DNA from: Tenacibaculum aiptasiae
GTDB lineage: Bacteria; Bacteroidota; Bacteroidia; Flavobacteriales; Flavobacteriaceae
Direction: 5' to 3'
DNA length: 64,000 bases
NCBI RefSeq assembly: GCF_008806755.1
Contig: NZ_WAAU01000012.1
Span: 62,220-126,219 of the forward strand
Shown: positions 26,050 to 34,900 of the stretch, one piece after another
Numbering within the stretch: the first letter of the stretch is position 1
Layout: every line of letters begins with the position of its first letter
Translations under genes and position numbers: made by a program
The notes under the pieces: generated by a model
Database searches by the model: none
The model's input: the letters and a program-made list of their open reading frames with translations, nothing else
What the model was told of the DNA's origin: nothing

Positions 26050-26463
26050 TTAACTATTCTTTAGTTCGTTTATTGACCAATATGCTAGGGTTGCTTTTAT
26101 TTTTTCCACATAATCATCATACTTTAATGGCTTTAACATATAACCAGATACACCTATTCTATAACATTCGTGAATGTCTTTTTGGTTATCTGATGTTGTT
26201 AAAATCACCGTTGGTATGTGCCTTAGATCTTCATCTTTTTTTAAGATTGATAAAAATTCTATACCATTTATTTTAGGCATATTTAAATCTAATAAGATTA
26301 GATCTGGTAAATTCTTTTTTGTTTCTAAAATGACCAAAGCTTCCTCGGCCGTTTTAGCTTCTGTGATATTATGTTTTAGTTCTAATAATGAAACTGTTCT
26401 ATTCATTTTCATTATTTCTATCATATTATCCTCAATTAATAGTACATCTAATATTTTTGCCAT
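26050..26463 (-). CDS. CheY-like single-domain response regulator
   Basis: 137 residues consisting of one receiver domain. The acidic pocket is IED at 10-12, the phospho-acceptor is Asp59 in LLDLNMPK, the switch Thr/Ser is in ILTTSDN, and the conserved Lys is in MLKPLKY. It has no output domain. It resembles the Rcp1/Hpt-relay class of free receivers. It is the first gene of the H-NOX cassette and is preceded by three repeats spaced 21 and 20 bp plus a TAATTTTTG promoter-like box. It may accept phosphate from one of the kinases and pass it to the Hpt protein, or act as a phosphate sink. Confidence 0.88.
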   Translation of the reverse strand: MAKILDVLLIEDNMIEIMKMNRTVSLLELKHNITEAKTAEEALVILETKKNLPDLILLDLNMPKINGIEFLSILKKDEDLRHIPTVILTTSDNQKDIHECYRIGVSGYMLKPLKYDDYVEKIKATLAYWSINELKNS

Positions 26464-26740
26464 CGAATTATTACAAATAAATTATGGGTCCAATTTAAGT
26501 TTAATTATCAAAAATTAAAGATAGATTGCGTCTAAATTAAAATAAGTGTCGATAAACGGTAAAAAAGTGTCGGTAAACAAAATTCTGTTTCCTTTAACGG
26601 TTCTTTAAAAAAATTTTAATGAATTAATATTACCTTAAGTTTGTGTATACATTATTAAATGTTAAAATATAACTTCTAAAATTAGTTAGTTTAATATTTA
26701 ACCGACATTATTAAAAATTAACTTATTCTTGATATAAAAT
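26464..26740. other. Non-coding gap upstream of the H-NOX cassette
   Basis: Contains the CheY/H-NOX operon promoter region with three phased repeats. The remainder (about 26605-26740) is very AT-rich and shows nothing I can name. It is followed by the terminator of the alpha-glucan operon. Confidence 0.5.
26549..26600 (-). promoter_or_regulatory. Three phased repeats upstream of CheY/H-NOX cassette; best LytTR match
   Basis: Plus-strand copies are TCGATAAACGG at 26549, TCGGTAAACAA at 26570 and TCCTTTAACGG at 26590. On the operon strand they read ACCGTTTATCGA, TTGTTTACCGA and ACCGTTAAAGGA. ACCGTTTAT fits the LytTR consensus [TA][AC][CA]GTTN[AG][TG] at every position. Spacing is 21 and 20 bp. 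A TAATTTTTG -7-like box lies about 32 bp downstream at 26509-26517. Because the cassette ends with a LytTR gene, this suggests autoregulation. Confidence 0.65.
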
Positions 26741-26770
26741 AAAAAACCAAGCATTGAGCTTGGTTTTTTT
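26741..26770 (-). terminator. Terminator of the minus-strand alpha-glucan operon
   Basis: The stem AAACCAAGC / GCTTGGTTT has a loop of about 5 nt and long A and T flanks on both sides, just past the stop of the last GH13 gene. Confidence 0.85.
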
Positions 26771-26777
26771 ATGTTTA

Positions 26778-28214
26778 TTATTTCTTTATTAATATTTTGT
26801 ATTCCCATGGTTCTAATGAGATTTCTTCTCCGCTTAACTGAACTTCTTCTCCCGACATATAATCAACAAAACTCCCTTCATATTGAATACTTTCTTTAAT
26901 TGGTTGCTTTGATAGGTTTCCTATAAATACCACTTCTTTATTATCTTTTTTTCTTGAGAATATTAAAGCTTCTTTAGTTGTATCAAATAATTCATATGAC
27001 GCTGCAACTTTTCCTCCATTTAAAGCTACATTAGTTGTTTTAAGCTCTCCTAACTTTTTTAATAAGCTCCACTCTTTTCCTTTTGTATGTGGAATAGAAT
27101 CTTTTTCAAAAAACTTTAATCTGTGGTCTAATCCATATTCTTGACCTGAGTATATTAATGGCATTCCTGGAGCTACATAGGTTAATGCTGTAAAAAGTTC
27201 AGCAGCATCTCCCATTCTTTCTTTAATTGTACCATTCCAAGAGTTTTCGTCATGATTGGTTACAAAGTTCATTAGAATATCATCTTTTTCATACAAAGTA
27301 TCTATTTGTACCATTCTTTTATTCCAATCTTTTACACTTTCTTCTCCTTTTGCAATATGATTCATTCTATGGTGTGTATCCCATCCATATCCCATATCAA
27401 ACAAACCTTCTTTCATTAATTCTGGTTCCCAAGCTTCTGCTAACATAAAAATGTCTTTTTTAGCTCTTAATTGTGGAATTGCCTCTTGCCAAAAATCAGT
27501 AGGTACTGATCCTGCAACATCACAACGGAATCCATCTACTCCTTCTTTTGTAATCCAGTATTGCATGTCTTTTACCATCTCTTTACGTAACTCTTTGTTA
27601 TCGTAATTTAAATCAGCTACATCTGCCCAACCTACTGGTGTTCCATCTTCATTTAAAGGATCTGTAATTTCTCCTTTATCATTTTTAGTATAAAATTCTG
27701 GATTTGTTTTCAACCATGTATGATCCCATCCTGTATGATTTGGCACCCAGTCTAATATAACATACATATTATTATCGTGTGCTGTTTTCACTAATTTTCT
27801 AAAGTCCTCTATAGTTCCAAACTCAGGATTTATCTTAGTAAAATCTGATACTGCATAATAACTTCCTAATGCTTTTGCTTGTTCTTTTGGATCGGTTAAT
27901 TTGGATGCAAAATCTCCTCCTGTTGCCTTTCTTTTTGTTTGTGAAATTGGGAAAACTGGCATTAACCAAATAATTTTCACTCCTAATTCCTTTAACTGAG
28001 GAATGTCTTTTGTAAACTGCTCAAATGTCCCTTCTTTTGAATATTGACGAATATTTGCCTCGTATATAATAGCATTCTCCATCATTTCATTTGTAACTGG
28101 AGCTATTGAAACTTCTTTTGTTTCTTTTACCTCTTTTTTAGCTACTTCTTTTTTTTCTGTTTTACAAGCAAACAACATTGCTGCTACTAAAAAAATACTA
28201 ATTGTTTTTTTCAT
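26778..28214 (-). CDS. GH13 alpha-amylase family lipoprotein
   Basis: 478 residues. The lipoprotein signal ends in the lipobox LFAC (Cys about 17), followed by a Lys/Glu-rich linker. GH13 regions are present: ILDWVPNHTG, the nucleophile Asp in GFRCDVAGS, the acid/base Glu in MLAEAWEPE and the transition-state Asp in FVTNHDENS. A small C-terminal beta domain closes the protein. It acts on alpha-1,4-glucans or maltooligosaccharides outside the cytoplasm, in the periplasm or on the outer membrane. It is the last gene of the tightly packed minus-strand operon (3 nt after the GH97 gene) and is followed by the operon terminator. Confidence 0.92.
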   Translation of the reverse strand: MKKTISIFLVAAMLFACKTEKKEVAKKEVKETKEVSIAPVTNEMMENAIIYEANIRQYSKEGTFEQFTKDIPQLKELGVKIIWLMPVFPISQTKRKATGGDFASKLTDPKEQAKALGSYYAVSDFTKINPEFGTIEDFRKLVKTAHDNNMYVILDWVPNHTGWDHTWLKTNPEFYTKNDKGEITDPLNEDGTPVGWADVADLNYDNKELRKEMVKDMQYWITKEGVDGFRCDVAGSVPTDFWQEAIPQLRAKKDIFMLAEAWEPELMKEGLFDMGYGWDTHHRMNHIAKGEESVKDWNKRMVQIDTLYEKDDILMNFVTNHDENSWNGTIKERMGDAAELFTALTYVAPGMPLIYSGQEYGLDHRLKFFEKDSIPHTKGKEWSLLKKLGELKTTNVALNGGKVAASYELFDTTKEALIFSRKKDNKEVVFIGNLSKQPIKESIQYEGSFVDYMSGEEVQLSGEEISLEPWEYKILIKK

Positions 28215-28217
28215 TCT

Positions 28218-30326
28218 TTATTGTTTAATAATACTCATAGCTACACCCCCACCTGAAGCTAATTTTATGTTCATTTTAGTTTTATTGGTTACTTCTATTG
28301 TTTCTATTTCTAAATCTAATGGATTGTTGTTCCAATGCGCATTTTTACCATCTTTATAAATGGTTACTTTATAAGTTCCTTCTTCTAAAAAATTAAAATC
28401 TAATGGTATCTCTCTTGATTTTTCGTTTGTAATTGCTCCTAAAAACCAATTATTGGTATTTCTTTCCTCTCTTGCGATCGTTACATATTCTCCTACCTCT
28501 CCATTTAAAACTTTCGTTTGTTTCCAATCTACTCCTACCTCTTTTATAAATTGTAAGGCTTTTGGATTTGCTTCATAATGTTCTACTAAATCTGCCGCCA
28601 TTTGTACTGGACTATAAATAACAACATATAAAGCCAATTGCTGTGCTAAAGTGGTATTTACCTGATTATCTTTTTTAAACTCATCAAACTTTATATTGAA
28701 AATCCCTGGTGTAAAATCTATTGGTCCTGCTAACATTCTTGTAAATACAACTATTGGTAAGTGCTCTGGTGGATTTCCACCATCAGAAGCCCAAGCGTTG
28801 AACTCTTGTCCTCTCAATCCTTCTCTCGATATTGTATTTGGATATGTTCTTCTTAATCCAGTAGCTTTAATTGGCTCATGTGCATTAATTGCTATTTGAT
28901 ATTTTGCCGCTTTCTCTACAGTATTATTGTAATGATTTACCATTTTTTGTCCATGATGATACTCTCCTTTTGGTAATATTTTACCTACATAACCTGTTTT
29001 TACTGCATGCATTCCGTACTTTTTCATTAATGCAAAAGCAGTATCTTGTTGCTTTGTATAAGTAGCTGTTGCTGCTGAAGTTTCATGGTGCATTATAATA
29101 TCTACTCCTTTTTCTTTTCCATAACGAACTATTTCTTCAATATCATAATCTGGATATGGCGTTACAAAATCAAAAACTCCTTCTCTATCTTCAAATCCTA
29201 TCCAATTTTCCCAACCTGTATTCCAACCTTCTACTAATACTCCTTTGATATTATTCTTTGCTGAAAAGTCAATAAATCTCTTCACATTTTCTGTCGTCGC
29301 TCCATGTCGTCCATGAGCTTTACCTGTATCTACCCATTTTCCATTTTCATCTTTAGTCATTCCGTAATCCCAAGACGATTTACCTAAATGCATTTCCCAC
29401 CAAACTCCTGTATACTTCATTGGTTTAAACCAAGAAACATCTCCTAATTTATTTGGTTCATTTAAATTAACTATCAAATTAGATGCTATTAAATCTGGAG
29501 CATTATCTGTTATTTGAATTGTACGCCAAGGTGTATTAAACGGTAGTGTTCTTTTTACTTTATAATCATTGTTTTTTGAACCTACCAAAATACTCTTCAG
29601 CTTTAATTCTTTTTCATCTACTCCTAATGTCATCCCTGAGTAGTCTACTAATGCAGCCTCATGAAAACTTAAATGTAATCCGTTTTTACCAACCATAGTT
29701 ACTGGTGTATTAACAGCATTATGTGGTATTTGCGTTTGTGCTAAATTTCCGTGGTTTGCTTTTGCTAATGCATCTATTTTCGACAATGGTGTTGTATTGT
29801 ATAAATGCTCATAGCTATCCCAATCTCCTGGAATCCAAAAAGTTTTATAATCTTCCGTTAAATTAAATTCTGTATGTTCATCTGTTATTAAAACTTCTGA
29901 TAATCCTTCTTGTTTTGGGAACTCGTATCTGAAGCCTATTCCATCATTATAAACTTTAAATACTACTGAGAACTTACGTTTTGAACCGTCTTCTTCTAAA
30001 TCTACTTTTAATTCATTGTAATTATTTACAACTTCTTCTTGCTCTCCCCAAGGCATTTGCCAAGTTTCATTAAAAGTACTTGTTATTGTATTTAATACTT
30101 TTAAGTTTTCTTTTAATGCTTTTGCATTTTTAAACTCAAATCCTAAATACGATGTATCTATTACTATTTCGTTTTTTCTTTTAACGATATAGTATGAAGA
30201 TTTACTCTTATCTAAACCAAACTCTACTTTTAATTGTGCATCTGGTGAAGTTATTTCTATATCTTTTTTACTCTTACTACATGAAAATAAGAGTGCTGTA
30301 ACTGCTAATAAGGCTAGTTTTTTCAT
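28218..30326 (-). CDS. GH97 alpha-glucosidase (SusB-like) lipoprotein
   Basis: 702 residues, the expected GH97 length. The lipobox is LFSC near residue 16. The N-terminal beta-sandwich is followed by a (beta/alpha)8 barrel with GVLVEGWNTGWENW, MHHETSAATATY, AHEPIKATG and the long SREGLRGQEFNAWASDGG segment typical of the family. A Glu in HHE, where retaining members have Asp, points to the inverting, SusB-type alpha-glucosidase subgroup (family knowledge; my residue alignment is by eye). It probably releases glucose from maltooligosaccharides in the periplasm. It lies 2 nt after the GH13 gene upstream. Confidence 0.92.
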   Translation of the reverse strand: MKKLALLAVTALLFSCSKSKKDIEITSPDAQLKVEFGLDKSKSSYYIVKRKNEIVIDTSYLGFEFKNAKALKENLKVLNTITSTFNETWQMPWGEQEEVVNNYNELKVDLEEDGSKRKFSVVFKVYNDGIGFRYEFPKQEGLSEVLITDEHTEFNLTEDYKTFWIPGDWDSYEHLYNTTPLSKIDALAKANHGNLAQTQIPHNAVNTPVTMVGKNGLHLSFHEAALVDYSGMTLGVDEKELKLKSILVGSKNNDYKVKRTLPFNTPWRTIQITDNAPDLIASNLIVNLNEPNKLGDVSWFKPMKYTGVWWEMHLGKSSWDYGMTKDENGKWVDTGKAHGRHGATTENVKRFIDFSAKNNIKGVLVEGWNTGWENWIGFEDREGVFDFVTPYPDYDIEEIVRYGKEKGVDIIMHHETSAATATYTKQQDTAFALMKKYGMHAVKTGYVGKILPKGEYHHGQKMVNHYNNTVEKAAKYQIAINAHEPIKATGLRRTYPNTISREGLRGQEFNAWASDGGNPPEHLPIVVFTRMLAGPIDFTPGIFNIKFDEFKKDNQVNTTLAQQLALYVVIYSPVQMAADLVEHYEANPKALQFIKEVGVDWKQTKVLNGEVGEYVTIAREERNTNNWFLGAITNEKSREIPLDFNFLEEGTYKVTIYKDGKNAHWNNNPLDLEIETIEVTNKTKMNIKLASGGGVAMSIIKQ

Positions 30327-30328
30327 CT

Positions 30329-31990
30329 TTAATTTATCTTTTCTAATAAAACTACTGGCTGACTTCCTTTTACCGCTATTTTCCCTTCTTTTACTTCGTA
30401 AGTAAGATTTGAAAAAGTATCTTTCAGTTTATCTCCATCTTTAAATATTGGAGAAACCACAATCTCATTGGTTTCATTAACTAAGTTTAATCCAACCACG
30501 ACTTTATCTGTATAATCTCCTTCTTTATAAACTCTAGAAAAAACATAAGGTTCTTTAGTTATCATCTGATGTTTTCCCGCTCCTACTGCCGGATGATTTT
30601 TACGAAACTGTCCTAACTTTTGCCAGTATTCTAATATTTTTTGCGTTTGTTTATTATTCGTTATTTCCTCCCAATTCATAAATGAACGTAACGTTGCATC
30701 TCCTTCTGTTCCTTCTATAACTAAAGAACGTGCTGACTCATCACCATAATAAACTTGTGATGTTCCTAATCCTAATAATAATCTATTTGCTGTTTCAAAT
30801 GGCTTTTCTCTCTTTGGATCAAATGGCTGACCGTCATCATGTGAACTAACATAATTTAAAGTTCCATAACCTTTTAATTTTTTATTTAAAATACTATCGT
30901 ACTTCACATTCGAGTCTTCATAACTCAATTGTTTTGCATTCCATTTAAATTCAAAATTGATTAAACTATTAAATGCTTTATCAAAATAGTTTACTTTTTT
31001 ATCGCCAAAATCATAGTTCTTTTCTCCACTTATTCCATATCCATATACTTCTCCTACTAAATAAAATGGCGTTTTATCTAACACTTTCTCTGGGTGATCT
31101 TTTTTCCATTTTTCAAATGCATAATCACATTCTTTTTTAAATTCTTGCCATACATTTTCTTCTGTATGCTTTACTGTATCTACTCTATACCCATCTATTC
31201 CATATTCTGTAATATAGTCTGTTAACCATTTTATAATATAAAATCTTGGTGCTCTTGGGTAACCTGTTCTAGCAAAAAACTCATCTAATTCTTTTACTTC
31301 TTCTTCATATCTACCTTCTTGCTTCCATTTTTCTAGAAGTTGTGGTGGTAATTCTACATTTTCATTGCTCTCTGTTTTTATATCTGGTAAATTCTTAACT
31401 AATGTACATGTTACTGTATTTTTATAATTATTATATACACACTGTGGTTCTGTTCTTACCCATTCTGATGGCCATACTGGATCTTTTTCCGTTACTGGAC
31501 CTGTATGATTTATTACAGCATCTAACAAAATTCTAATTCCGTTTTTATGTGCTATTTCTACTAACTCTTTTAAATCTTCTTTGGTTCCATAATTAGGGTC
31601 TATTTTTGTCCAATCTTTTGTCCAATATCCATGAAAACCATAAGTTACTCCTGTTCCTTCATCTGTTCCTCCATGTATTTGCTCAACTATTGGAGTCATC
31701 CAAATAGCATTGATTCCTAACTTGGTAAAGTAACCTTCTTTTATTTTTTGGGTAATTCCTTTGATGTCTCCTCCTTCAAAACCTCTTAACTTCCCTGGTT
31801 CTTTTGTTCTATCAAAATTAACGTCATTGGCTGTATCACCATTATTAAACCTATCGGTTAATAAAAAATATAAGTTTGCTCCATTCCATACAAAAGGTGT
31901 TTTTTGTTCTTTTTTTATTGGTTCCTGCACTTTTGTTTTACAAGCTACCATACTTACCACTAGAAGAATTACAATTGCTAGTTTCCTCAT
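30329..31990 (-). CDS. GH13 alpha-amylase lipoprotein
   Basis: 553 residues with the lipobox MVAC near residue 17. It starts with NLYFLLTDRFNNGD and a calcium-site-like region, then LLDAVINHTG, the nucleophile Asp in GYRVDTVKHTE, the acid/base Glu in LVGEVYGYG and Asp in SSHDDGQPF. A beta domain closes the protein. The insert between the barrel strands near residues 165-245 is longer than in its GH13 neighbours. An endo-acting or maltogenic role on alpha-glucan is expected. It sits between GH31 (3 nt) and GH97 (2 nt) genes. Confidence 0.9.
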   Translation of the reverse strand: MRKLAIVILLVVSMVACKTKVQEPIKKEQKTPFVWNGANLYFLLTDRFNNGDTANDVNFDRTKEPGKLRGFEGGDIKGITQKIKEGYFTKLGINAIWMTPIVEQIHGGTDEGTGVTYGFHGYWTKDWTKIDPNYGTKEDLKELVEIAHKNGIRILLDAVINHTGPVTEKDPVWPSEWVRTEPQCVYNNYKNTVTCTLVKNLPDIKTESNENVELPPQLLEKWKQEGRYEEEVKELDEFFARTGYPRAPRFYIIKWLTDYITEYGIDGYRVDTVKHTEENVWQEFKKECDYAFEKWKKDHPEKVLDKTPFYLVGEVYGYGISGEKNYDFGDKKVNYFDKAFNSLINFEFKWNAKQLSYEDSNVKYDSILNKKLKGYGTLNYVSSHDDGQPFDPKREKPFETANRLLLGLGTSQVYYGDESARSLVIEGTEGDATLRSFMNWEEITNNKQTQKILEYWQKLGQFRKNHPAVGAGKHQMITKEPYVFSRVYKEGDYTDKVVVGLNLVNETNEIVVSPIFKDGDKLKDTFSNLTYEVKEGKIAVKGSQPVVLLEKIN

Positions 31991-31993
31991 TTT

Positions 31994-34900
31994 TTAAAAC
32001 TTTATTTTTATGTTTTTTGAAGTTGTTGTTTTCCAAGTAACTGGTATTCTTAAAACTTTTGTTTTAGCATTCCAGTCTATTTTTTCTTTCTTTTTCCCTA
32101 CTTTAATTCTTGTAGGCTTAGCATCAATATTGTGAATTATTAAATTAATTTCTTTTTCAGAAATAGCATATTCTTTTCCTTTTTTTGAACTTAATTTAAT
32201 CTCTAAACCTTTTTTGTTTGATTGACTTTCAAAAGTGATCAATTCAAATTTTCCTTTTTCAAAAGCTTTTACTGTTCTTCCATCATCATTATATAGCTCT
32301 CTTTTACTTTTTTCTACTGAGGGATCATGATAATAATGAACATTTATCTTATTCTGATTATACTCTTCTGTATTTTGAATTGTTTCTGTCATCGGAATAA
32401 AAGCTCCTGCTCTTACATAGGTAGGTATTGATGTTTCCTTTACCTGCACTTTTTGTGCCTTACCTCCTGTAATTTTTTCATCTGTATAAAAGTCAAACCA
32501 AACATTCTTTTTTGGAAAATACACCTCTTGCTCTCTAATTTTTGATTTCATGATTGGTGTTACTAAAAAATCATTCCCCCATAAATAGGTAGTTGATTTT
32601 CCTTGTAAAACTTTGTTTTCTTTTTCTTCAAAAAACAGTGGTCTCATTAATGGTTTTCCATATTGGTTATTTTCAAAAACTAAGTGATAGTTATAAGGCA
32701 ATAACTGATATCTTAATTCTATCGATTTTTTTGCTAATGCTTTTGTTTTTGGTTCTCTAAATACTGGTTCACTGGCCACCTCTTCTTGGGCATGTGGTCT
32801 GTATATTGGCTGAAACACTCCATATTGTAACCACCTAGTATATAATTCGTCATTTAAATTTGCTCCTGCAAAACCTCCTAAATCTGAATGCATATACCCT
32901 AAACCTTGCATTCCCATTTGTAATGCTATTTCTGGCTGACTATGTAATCCTCCCCAAGTTCTATTTACATCTCCAGACCATGGCACCATTCCAAATCGTT
33001 GTGATCCTGAATACCCTGCTCTCATTAATATAAATGGTCTTTCATTTGGATATTCTTTTTGGTAACCCTCAAAGATTAATCGTGCCCAATCATGTCCGTA
33101 AATATTATGTACTTCATCTGCACTTCCTGTTGCATGTTGTACCCAAGTTGGATGTACTTCTGGTTCTCCTAAATCTCCCCAAAAACCTTGTATTCCTAAT
33201 GATTTAATATCTTTATAAATATTCCAAAACCATTCTTTTCCTTGTTTACTGTAAATATCTACTATTCCTGTATTTCCAAAATAGAAATCGTAAGTAGCGG
33301 GATTTCCTATAGAATCTTTTGCTAATACATTATTGGCTACAGCATCTTTCCATTTTTTTGATGTTGACACTATAAATGGCTCAGTTATTAAAACTGTTTT
33401 AACTCCTTCTTTTTTAAAATCTGAAACCATCTTTTTCATGTCTGGGAAAGAGTCTTTATAAACCTCTAAATTCCCCATTGTTCCTTGAATATCTTTACCA
33501 AACCAATATAAATCAAGGATTACTGCATCTACAGGTATTTTTTCTGATTTAAATTTCGCTATGGTATTTTCTGTTTCTTTTTGTGAATGATATCCAAATC
33601 GACTTGAAAAATTTCCTAGCGCCCAACGTGGTAACATTGGTTGTTTCCCCGTTAAATCAGTATAATTATCTATTAAATTCAACCAAGAATCTCCTACAAT
33701 TACCTGATAGGTTTTTCGTCCAGAAATAGTTTCATAAGTCAATGTATTATTTTTCTTACTATCTAAATCTAAATAACCAATTGGTGCATTATCAAAATGA
33801 ATTGCATACAGATTTGAAGAGTATACTAATGGCATCGTATAGTTCATTAGTTTCGATTTCTCTTCATAACCATAATGCGCTCTATTGTACAAACGTAAAC
33901 GATTCCCTCTTCTATTCATCCCTAAGGCTCTAGCTCCTCCTCCATATAAAACTTCGCTTGGTTGTAAGTTAAATTGTAGCGTTTCAAAATCGTCATTTCT
34001 TTGATAACCATTTTTCTCTGAAACTAACTCTTTTCCTTTGTACCAATACGAAATATTAAATGGTCTTTTTTGAATAACTACAGAAACATCTTTTGTACTG
34101 AACTCTATTTTTTCTTTACCTTCTTTAAACTTAACATTTTTATATACTGAATTAATAACCACTGCATGTGATGCTTTTTTAGCTTCTTTTTGATCTTTAG
34201 GAACAAAGGTTGTTTCTACTATTTGAGAATTTAAAAATTTAATCAAATACGAACCATCAGAAACCTTTATTTCTAATTCATCTTTTACAAATTGTACAGA
34301 ATCGAATTTTCTTTCTTCTATTTCATTTTTAAATAGCCATAGAATAGTTTCTTCAAAATTAGTTTTCCATAATTCTTCATTATGCTTTCCTTCTGGAACA
34401 ACCTTTACTTTTATATTTTCTGATGGAAAATTCTGTTCTTTAAGAACATCTACCATCAAATTCATATCTCTTACTGTCTTACTTATTTCATTAAAAGCTG
34501 TATTTCCACCTTCTTTTCCTCCTGCTAAAAAATACATTTTTGTATCTGATAGATTCCCTCGATTTTTTGAAAATCCTACAACTTCTGGAGCAAACCAAAA
34601 AGAAGGTGAATACACTCCTATTTTACCAAATACTTTTGGGTATTTTAATCCTGCATAGTGAGAAATTAATCCTCCCATAGAACTACCAATAATTCCTGTA
34701 TTTGATTTATTCTTTAAAGTTCTGTACTTGCTATCTATATATGGTTTTAATATGTTTACAATAAATTCTAAGTAAGCCTCTCCTTCTCCTCCTCCATATC
34801 TATTATTCTTCCATGGCGAGTATTCATCTAATCGTTTAGAACCTCCATTGTCAATTCCTACAACTATAAGCTGTAAATTTTTATCCTCATACAATTTATT

